Positions 1 to 6,342 of a stretch of DNA of 10,838 nucleotides are shown here, piece after piece; position 1 is the first letter of the stretch, and the number at the start of each line of letters is the position of its first letter. This stretch comes from JBFLVQ01 sp040758525 (lineage in GTDB: Bacteria; Acidobacteriota; Blastocatellia; Chloracidobacteriales; JADJPF01). The position numbers and the translations under genes were made by a program. Location of the stretch: assembly GCA_040758525.1 (NCBI GenBank), contig JBFLVQ010000303.1, positions 1 to 10,838 on the forward strand, in the 5' to 3' direction. The notes below the pieces were generated by a model. It saw nothing but the letters and a program-made list of their open reading frames with translations, searched no databases and was not told the DNA's origin.

Positions 1-2991
1 GCCAAACTGTAGTTGCCTTGGCGAGAATGCGTTACGGTAGCGATCGCGTGACGCAACAAAACGGCCATCCTTCTGCATTGGTAATGAGAAGCCACCTCGT
101 GCATCAGGCGGAAAGATACGATTGATCTCACTAATATTGACTCGGTTAAATAGATTGAAGACCTCAACAAAACCTTGCACACGTACCTGCTCGCCTATAT
201 TCACACTACGTGTTAGACGTAGATCAACATTAGCAAAACCCGGCAATAGACCAGCATTACGGGCAATCGGTACACCACCAATAAGGGGGCGATCTCCGGG
301 GGGAAAATCACCATTCATATTGAGATCGACACCGGTCAGCAAGTTATATGGATGGCCGGATTCTAACGTGACGATTGATGAGATCTGGTAATCTCTCAAC
401 AATGGATTGCGTGTGTAACTCAAGTCCCAAACGCCCGAGAAGACAAACCGGTTACGTACATCTTGTAACGAGAAGCCGCGTTCATCACGTGGACGCAAAG
501 GATTTACTGTCTCCTGAAACTCTATACGGAAGTCGATAAAATCATCGATCGACTTTGAGAAAGTATAGCTGACAAGAAAACCAAAACGGTTGCTTAGCCG
601 CCGCATAAGAGAGACTGTCACAGCATTATAGTAGCTGTCAAAAGCCGACTCGAACTCAAATAGATCTCCTCGCGTAGGATCGGCTCGACCTGTTAATGCC
701 GCCATTACAGGATTGCTTGGGTTAGGGCGTACAACCGGATTGATATTACGTACGGAGAAGAGTTTGATACCACGTACAAACTGATAACTGGCAGAAAGCG
801 CCATATTATTACCGATCAGGTAGTCAAACCCAACATTGACCTGCTCTGTGTAGCTATTACGTACTCTCTTAGGAAAGACTAGATTTTGGCTCAACTGTGG
901 CCGGAAATCTATCGTCGATGGTAGTTGAGTCGATTCCGGGAAATTATGACCAGGCTGAGCAAAGGGCAACACCGAGAATGGGAATGGTAGTACAGGAATC
1001 TTGGTTGCTCCCGAGTCGGTTAGTTGTACGACAAAGGGCGGACCAACCAGTGGCGCCGCAAAGAAAATACCATAACCGGCATGTAGATTAAGCCTTGGCA
1101 GACGTGTTGGCCGATAAGCAAGCGAAATACGCGGGCTAAAGTTGCCATTATTGTTACGATAGAATTTAAGTCGCTCAAAATCGTAACGTAGTCCCGCCTT
1201 GAGAAGTAGATTAGGACGCAACTTAATATCATCTTGGAAGAATAGTCCTAGATATTTTGCATCTATCTCAAGGTTTGGAGAGCCAAAACCCTGTACAAAA
1301 GCAAGCGGCAGCGCCAAATTAGCGAGCGGCACACCACGAGGAAATTGTGGGAACATGCTGGGCAGCAATATTGCCAATGTACTAAGAAAATCACGCTGCG
1401 TCTGTGTGCGCAAGGCAGGATCAAAAGCCTCTAATCCACTGAAAGATGGTAGTCCAGGAATGCCAGTGAGCGCAGAGAAATCGAGTGGAATAAAGATCGA
1501 GACACCACCAAAGAAGATAGGAATCTGAGTTTTGCGCGTAGGTCCACGCGCAATCAGTAGATCGCCGCCGAATTTAAATTGATGGCGGCCACGTGTGAGC
1601 GTTACATTATCAACCAGATGGAAGATATTCTGCTGACGCAGTTGTGGTAGTAATGGGCTGCGCCCAAAAGAGATAAGCCCTTCTGGAGCAACTAAACGCA
1701 CCAATGGACCAGGATCAAGCGGCAGCACATCTTGGTTACGTCTGGTATATAGGAAACGTGTCTCGTTAATCAGATTCAGCCCTGTATTGAGATAGGTATT
1801 GCTGAAAGCAATCGTACTATCATCCAATTTTTGTATACCACCATTAGTCTCGCCAACCAATCCACCAAAAGGTTCTAATGCACCATTGTAAGCGCCGCCA
1901 AAGTTATAACGTATCCAGAGTGTGTCATTAGGTGAGATCTGTGTATCTAATCGTCCTAATACAGCAGTATTGCCAAGCGAGAATGCTACTGGACCATTGC
2001 GCAAAACAAAGCCCTGACGATTGGCTGCGGCTACGGATTGATCACTGATGGTAACAAAGTTATTCTGCTTGACGGAAAGCCGTTCAAAGGATGTGAAGAA
2101 GAATATCTTATCCTTCTTGATCGCACCACTCAGTGTGTTGCCAAACTGGTATTGTTCGTAAGGAGGCTTGAAGGGTGTAAAGACATCACGTGCGCTGCTC
2201 TCATCATTACGAATAAAGAAGAATAGATTACCATGATATTCGTTGCTGCCACCACGTGTAACAATATTGACAATACCACCAGCAGCGCGACCAAATTCTA
2301 CCGAGAAATTGTCAGAAACGACCTGAAACTCTTGTACTGCATCCTGACTGAAAGTAGATCTTACCGAACCAGAACCAAGATCATTATTGTCTAGGCCATC
2401 AATGGTGATATTGTTGAAGCGAGCATTTTGACCATTGAAGGAGAGCCCTGAAGTAGCCGAGGCACCTTGTGCAGGTCCTCTATCCATTGTTACACGTGCT
2501 GCTGTAAGTGAGAAATCTAGAAAACTACGCCGGTTGATAGGAAGCGTATCGATCCGATCACGTGTGATATTGGTACTGCTCTCGGTCTTCCCTTCATTGA
2601 TCATGCTGCTACCTATCACTTCTACAATTTCACTAGCAACACCAACCTTCATTGTGAAATCGAAGCGCATATTGGTACCCAGTTCTAGATCTATACGCCT
2701 AGTCTGAGTGACAAAACCTTCTGCAGAGACGGTTAGATCATAGCTACCGGGTGGTAATTGTACCAATAAATAGAGACCATTCTCGATCGTACGAAATTCG
2801 CGCGATTGGTTAGTATTGAGGTTCTTAATTGTAACAAGCGCACCATTGATCGTGGCCTGTTGCTCGTCTACAACTTGACCGGTTATGTTTGCTGTAGTAG
2901 CACCACCCGATTGTGCCCAAATCGGTGCTGCCACACAAAACATAGATATTCCAAGCGCCCAACTTACCAAGAACTTTATTGTCGGATGCAT
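1..2991 (-). CDS. Oar-like TonB-dependent outer-membrane receptor A (3' end cut by window edge)
   Basis: By reading the minus strand by hand I find an uninterrupted frame of 997 codons from ATG 2991 to base 1. Alignment with the two neighbours shows that only about five residues and the stop are missing. The signal peptide ends near A26|Q27 (PIWA|QSGG). A carboxypeptidase-regulatory-like domain covers about residues 30-120 and ends in a TonB-box-like ASEIVEV. A plug-like region follows (DTLPINRRSFLDF, NNITIDGLDNNDLGSGS, QEFQVVSD, GGIVNIVTRGG), then a beta-barrel to the end (NAFSPRQLQFG). Proteins of this family sit in the outer membrane and use TonB energy to move large substrates; the best known member, Myxococcus Oar, has been linked to protein secretion. 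The substrate here is unknown. Compared with its neighbours it carries a roughly four-residue insertion after GDRP near the C-terminus. AGGAGG five bases before the ATG fixes the start. The edge cut is an artefact of the window, not evidence of a pseudogene. Confidence 0.93.
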   Translation of the reverse strand, partial: MHPTIKFLVSWALGISMFCVAAPIWAQSGGATTANITGQVVDEQQATINGALVTIKNLNTNQSREFRTIENGLYLLVQLPPGSYDLTVSAEGFVTQTRRIDLELGTNMRFDFTMKVGVASEIVEVIGSSMINEGKTESSTNITRDRIDTLPINRRSFLDFSLTAARVTMDRGPAQGASATSGLSFNGQNARFNNITIDGLDNNDLGSGSVRSTFSQDAVQEFQVVSDNFSVEFGRAAGGIVNIVTRGGSNEYHGNLFFFIRNDESSARDVFTPFKPPYEQYQFGNTLSGAIKKDKIFFFTSFERLSVKQNNFVTISDQSVAAANRQGFVLRNGPVAFSLGNTAVLGRLDTQISPNDTLWIRYNFGGAYNGALEPFGGLVGETNGGIQKLDDSTIAFSNTYLNTGLNLINETRFLYTRRNQDVLPLDPGPLVRLVAPEGLISFGRSPLLPQLRQQNIFHLVDNVTLTRGRHQFKFGGDLLIARGPTRKTQIPIFFGGVSIFIPLDFSALTGIPGLPSFSGLEAFDPALRTQTQRDFLSTLAILLPSMFPQFPRGVPLANLALPLAFVQGFGSPNLEIDAKYLGLFFQDDIKLRPNLLLKAGLRYDFERLKFYRNNNGNFSPRISLAYRPTRLPRLNLHAGYGIFFAAPLVGPPFVVQLTDSGATKIPVLPFPFSVLPFAQPGHNFPESTQLPSTIDFRPQLSQNLVFPKRVRNSYTEQVNVGFDYLIGNNMALSASYQFVRGIKLFSVRNINPVVRPNPSNPVMAALTGRADPTRGDLFEFESAFDSYYNAVTVSLMRRLSNRFGFLVSYTFSKSIDDFIDFRIEFQETVNPLRPRDERGFSLQDVRNRFVFSGVWDLSYTRNPLLRDYQISSIVTLESGHPYNLLTGVDLNMNGDFPPGDRPLIGGVPIARNAGLLPGFANVDLRLTRSVNIGEQVRVQGFVEVFNLFNRVNISEINRIFPPDARGGFSLPMQKDGRFVASRDRYRNAFSPRQLQFG

Positions 2992-2996
2992 CGCTT

Positions 2997-3002
2997 CCTC
3001 CT
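2997..3002 (-). promoter_or_regulatory. Shine-Dalgarno site of receptor A
   Basis: A perfect AGGAGG on the minus strand lies five bases before the ATG at 2991. It selects this ATG over the in-frame ATG at codon 17, which would remove most of the signal peptide. Confidence 0.85.
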
Positions 3003-3135
3003 ACAAAAGATATTGCAATACTCCTAACATTAAAATACCGAGGATGGAGCTATTACATAACTTAGTAAGCCAAGTTTACGGTTTCTATGATTCTCTGCTG
3101 CTTAATTGGATGGGTTCCGTACTTCTACGGCGCCG

Positions 3136-3164
3136 ATTATAACACTGAGTTATATTTAACTCAA
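3136..3164 (-). promoter_or_regulatory. Sigma70-like promoter of receptor A
   Basis: On the minus strand, a -35 TTGAGT (3159-3164, four of six consensus bases) is separated by exactly 17 bases from a perfect -10 TATAAT (3136-3141). Transcription would start near 3129 and give an untranslated leader of roughly 138 bases. The spacing and the perfect -10 make this the best promoter in the window, but no start site has been measured. Confidence 0.65.
3146..3163. promoter_or_regulatory. Inverted repeat in the receptor A promoter, candidate operator
   Basis: TGAGTTA (3146-3152), a four-base spacer TATT, and TAACTCA (3157-3163) form a perfect 7-bp dyad. It overlaps the -35 box and fills much of the -35/-10 spacer, where a repressor could block RNA polymerase. 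I know of no regulator with this exact site, and an AT-rich dyad can arise by chance, so the operator role is inference. Confidence 0.35.
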
Positions 3165-3200
3165 TTTTAGTAGCTCTTAATTAGTGTGGTAGGGAGCGGA

Positions 3201-3235
3201 AATGATCCCCAGCCAGAATCTAGCCAGGGATCATT
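3201..3235 (-). terminator. Hairpin downstream of receptor B, possible terminator
   Basis: AATGATCCC (3201-3209) and GGGATCATT (3227-3235) form a perfect 9-bp stem with a 17-base loop, starting about ten bases after the receptor B stop codon. On the minus strand the stem is followed by TTCCGCTCC rather than a T-run, so it is not a canonical intrinsic terminator. It could be a factor-dependent terminator or an mRNA 3'-end stabiliser. Confidence 0.45.
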
Positions 3236-3245
3236 AATCTTAGCA

Positions 3246-6239
3246 CTAAAAACTGAGACGTAGACCGTACTGGAATTGGCGTGGCGAGAACGCATTACGG
3301 AAACGCTCACGCGGCGCAATGAACTTTCCATCTTCTTGTGGCGGCAATAGGAAGTTGCCATTTGCATCTGGCGGGAAGACACGGTCTACTTCGCTGATAT
3401 TGACGCGGTTAAAGAGATTAAAGGACTCGATAAAGACCTGGAACTGTATACGCTCATTTATATCGATCTTACGTGTTAAGCGTAGATCAACATTGGCAAA
3501 GCCAGGCGTGACACCAGCATTTCGTCCCAGCCCAGCGGGTCGGTCACCCACTGGATTATCGCCATTCTGGTTTAGATCCACTCCGGCAAGCAGATTATAA
3601 GGCCGGCCTGAATTGAGTGTGACGATTGTTGAGAGTTGGAAATCTCTTAGTAAGGGATTAGTAGTGTAGTCCAACTGCCATATCCCAGAAAAGACAAAGC
3701 GATTGCGCACATCCTGCAAAGAAAGCCCTCGCTCATTGGCAGGTTGTAATGGATTGACCACCTCTTGTAAGTCAGTGCGGAAGTCGATGAAATTATCGAT
3801 CGATTTAGAGTAGGTGTAGTTGGCAAGAAAACCAAATCGCTTCGTCAGTCGTCGGCTAATTGCCAGGGTAACACCATGGTAGTAACTATCGAAAGCCGAC
3901 TCAAATTCAAAGACATCTCCTTGAGTAGTATCAACACGTCCTATCATTGCATTGGTAACCGCATCAGCAAAAGGGCGTACAATGGGATTGATATTGCGTG
4001 GTGAGAAGATCTTGATACCGCGCACAAAATTATAGGTTACGGTAACCACTGTATTATCCCCAATCAGATAATCGAAGCCAATATTGGCTTGATGCGAATA
4101 GGGATTACGCAGATCCTTCTGATAAGTGAAGCTCTGGCTCAATTGTGGGATAAAGTTCACACCTTGAGGGACCTGATTTGAATCCGGAAAGCGTCGCCCT
4201 TGCTGTGAGAATGGTAGTACAGAAAAGGGGAATGGTATTACAGGAATCTTTAATGCCCCAGAACCGGAAGTGAGTTGAATCGCAAAGGCCGGTCCAGATA
4301 GTGGCCCTGGGAAGAAGACACCATAAGCACCTCGCACGGTAAGGTTCTGCAATGCTGTCGGTCGGTAGGAGAAGGCCACTCGCGGGCTTATGTTTCCACC
4401 ATTCTTGGGTGTGAAGTCTTGACGATATAGATCGTAACGTAATCCTGCCTTAAGTAGCAGATTAGGACGCACGCGTATATCATCTTGGAAAAAGAGCGCG
4501 TAAATACGCGTAGTAACCTCTAGTTGGTTATTACCAAATCCCTGTAGAAAAGCGGTTGGCAGCGGTAGATCGGCAAGCGGCACACCGCTTGGGAAGCCTA
4601 CTAATGATGGTAACAATCCTGACAATAGGGTAAGGAAGTTACGTTGTGCAGTTGTGCGTAAAGCTGGATCAAAAGCTTGTAGACCAGTAAAAGAGGGGGC
4701 GCCAGGAAGGCCGGTGAGTGCCTGGAAATCAAATGGGAAGAAGAACGATAGTCCTCCTGGGAAGATCGGCAGACGAGTACGGCCATCTGGTGTAGTGATA
4801 TAGGTAGCATCACCACCAAACTTGAACTGATTACGACCACGTGTAAGCGTTACATTGTTGACAAACTCATAGGTACGAGCAAAACGTGGTTGCGGCAAAA
4901 ATGTACCGCGTCCAAAAGTAATAAAACCTTCTGGTGCAATAATACGTACCTGTGGACCACCATCTAGTGGTAGCACTCGCTGGTCGCGCTGGTTGAAGAG
5001 AATACGCGTCTCATTTACCAGATTAAGACCAGTGTTAATATAGGTGTTGCTGGCGGCAATAGCATTATCATCGAGCTTTTGTATACCGGCATTTGTCTCT
5101 CCGATCAGCCCACCAAATGGCTCTAGTGCGCCATTATAAGTAAAGCCACCATTATAACGTACCCAAAGAGTATCATTCTGGTTAAGACGAAAATCCCCAC
5201 GCGCCAACACAGAAGTAGTACCAAGGGCAAAGGGACGTGGCCCATTATCGAGTTGAAAGCCTAGGCTGCGCGCGGATCGTACAGTCTGATCTGCAATTGT
5301 AATAAAGTTGTTCTGTTTGATCGAAAGGCGTTCAAAGGAGGTAAAGAAGAAGGCTCTGTCCTTCTTGATTGGACCGCTTAAAACCGAGCCAAATTGATAC
5401 TGTTTATAGTTGGCTTCGAAGGGAGCAAAGACATCACGGGCGCTAATCTCATCATTACGATTGATAAAGAAGAGATTGCCATGAAAATCATTGCTACCAC
5501 CGCGTGTCACAATATTTACTACTCCGCCTAATGCGCGGCCAAATTCTGCTGAATAGCTGTCAGAAACGACCTGAAATTCCTGTACCGCATCTTGACTAAA
5601 AGTAGAACGCACTGAGCCAGAACCAATATCATTATTATCCAATCCATCGATCGTGATATTGTTGAAACGTGCGATCTGACCATTAAAGGAGAGTCCAGAA
5701 GTAGCAGAAGCGCCCTGTGTTGGTACACGGTCGGCGACCACACGCGCAGAGGTAAGAGAGAAATCGAGGAAGTTGCGCCGATTGATTGGTAGGGTATCTA
5801 TACGTTCACGATCAATATTAGTGCTGCTTTCTGTCTTACCCTCATCAGAAATATTAGCGGCAGTTACTTCCACAATATCAGAAGTTGCCCCCACCTTCAT
5901 TATGAAGTCAAAACGTGTGTTGGTGCCAAGCGCAAGTTCAAGACGTGTAGTGGTAGTAGTGAACCCTTCTGCAGTTGCGGTTATCTCATATGTGCCGGGC
6001 GGCAACTGTTGTAAGAGATAGATACCATCCTCGCCAACACGTGCCTCACGCATAAAATTGGTCTGGATATTTTTTGCTGTCACGGATGCGCCACTGAGCA
6101 CAGCATCTTGCTCATCCTTGACGCTACCGGTCATACTCGCGGTGGTCGAACCGCCTGACTGTGCCGCGGCAGGCATATTCAGGCCTAAAAGCGCGACTAA
6201 CAATGCGAGGCCTAACAAGACTCGTCTGGTTCGGTACAT
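3246..6239 (-). CDS. Oar-like TonB-dependent outer-membrane receptor B (complete)
   Basis: This 997-residue protein is the middle of the three paralogues. The signal peptide has a basic start (MYRTRR), a Leu/Ala core and a cleavage site near A26|Q27. The carboxypeptidase-regulatory-like domain spans about 33-118, with LLQQLPPGTYEI at 75-86. A TonB-box-like SDIVEV follows at 120-125. The plug region is about 148-250 (PINRRNFLDF 151-160, ITIDGLDNND 195-204, QEFQVVSDSYS 220-230, VNIVTRGG 241-248). The rest is barrel, ending in QYGLRLSF, which fits the C-terminal beta-signal with terminal Phe recognised by the BAM machinery. DxNxxGD with a following DRP (888-901) resembles a calcium-binding loop. 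AGGAGG lies five bases before the ATG. No convincing promoter fits in the 103-base gap from receptor C, so it is probably expressed by read-through. Substrate unknown; the family assignment is firm on architecture. Confidence 0.95.
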   Translation of the reverse strand: MYRTRRVLLGLALLVALLGLNMPAAAQSGGSTTASMTGSVKDEQDAVLSGASVTAKNIQTNFMREARVGEDGIYLLQQLPPGTYEITATAEGFTTTTTRLELALGTNTRFDFIMKVGATSDIVEVTAANISDEGKTESSTNIDRERIDTLPINRRNFLDFSLTSARVVADRVPTQGASATSGLSFNGQIARFNNITIDGLDNNDIGSGSVRSTFSQDAVQEFQVVSDSYSAEFGRALGGVVNIVTRGGSNDFHGNLFFINRNDEISARDVFAPFEANYKQYQFGSVLSGPIKKDRAFFFTSFERLSIKQNNFITIADQTVRSARSLGFQLDNGPRPFALGTTSVLARGDFRLNQNDTLWVRYNGGFTYNGALEPFGGLIGETNAGIQKLDDNAIAASNTYINTGLNLVNETRILFNQRDQRVLPLDGGPQVRIIAPEGFITFGRGTFLPQPRFARTYEFVNNVTLTRGRNQFKFGGDATYITTPDGRTRLPIFPGGLSFFFPFDFQALTGLPGAPSFTGLQAFDPALRTTAQRNFLTLLSGLLPSLVGFPSGVPLADLPLPTAFLQGFGNNQLEVTTRIYALFFQDDIRVRPNLLLKAGLRYDLYRQDFTPKNGGNISPRVAFSYRPTALQNLTVRGAYGVFFPGPLSGPAFAIQLTSGSGALKIPVIPFPFSVLPFSQQGRRFPDSNQVPQGVNFIPQLSQSFTYQKDLRNPYSHQANIGFDYLIGDNTVVTVTYNFVRGIKIFSPRNINPIVRPFADAVTNAMIGRVDTTQGDVFEFESAFDSYYHGVTLAISRRLTKRFGFLANYTYSKSIDNFIDFRTDLQEVVNPLQPANERGLSLQDVRNRFVFSGIWQLDYTTNPLLRDFQLSTIVTLNSGRPYNLLAGVDLNQNGDNPVGDRPAGLGRNAGVTPGFANVDLRLTRKIDINERIQFQVFIESFNLFNRVNISEVDRVFPPDANGNFLLPPQEDGKFIAPRERFRNAFSPRQFQYGLRLSF

Positions 6240-6244
6240 TGTTT

Positions 6245-6250
6245 CCTCCT
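6245..6250 (-). promoter_or_regulatory. Shine-Dalgarno site of receptor B
   Basis: A perfect AGGAGG on the minus strand lies five bases before the ATG at 6239, the same spacing as for receptor A. Confidence 0.85.
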
Positions 6251-6282
6251 CGATGATTTAGATTATTGCTTTGCTATTAAAC

Positions 6283-6317
6283 AGAATGCTAATGGCAATA
6301 GCTGCCATTAGCATTCT
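6283..6317 (-). terminator. Perfect 15-bp hairpin between receptors C and B (terminator or attenuator)
   Basis: AGAATGCTAATGGCA (6283-6297) and TGCCATTAGCATTCT (6303-6317) are exact reverse complements around a five-base loop. The stem begins 25 bases beyond the receptor C stop and ends 32 bases before the receptor B Shine-Dalgarno site. On the minus strand it is followed by GTTTAATAG, a short and imperfect T-tract; on the plus strand no T-tract follows. It most likely ends or attenuates transcription after receptor C, with partial read-through into B. A role in mRNA stability is the alternative. Confidence 0.7.
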
Positions 6318-6342
6318 AGCAGAAGCCTATTCATCACTCACT

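Noticed and set aside
1..2991. Suspicion that receptor A is a frameshifted pseudogene because it has no terminated reading frame in the window
   Set aside because: Codon-by-codon reading shows one open frame from 2991 to base 1, aligned with B and C throughout; the stop simply lies beyond the left edge.
5773..6021. Plus-strand frames opposite the receptor N-terminal domains (also 2435-2707, 8696-8902)
   Set aside because: They occur at equivalent places in all three paralogues with similar Arg/Ser/Val-rich sequence, as expected for the complement of a conserved coding region.
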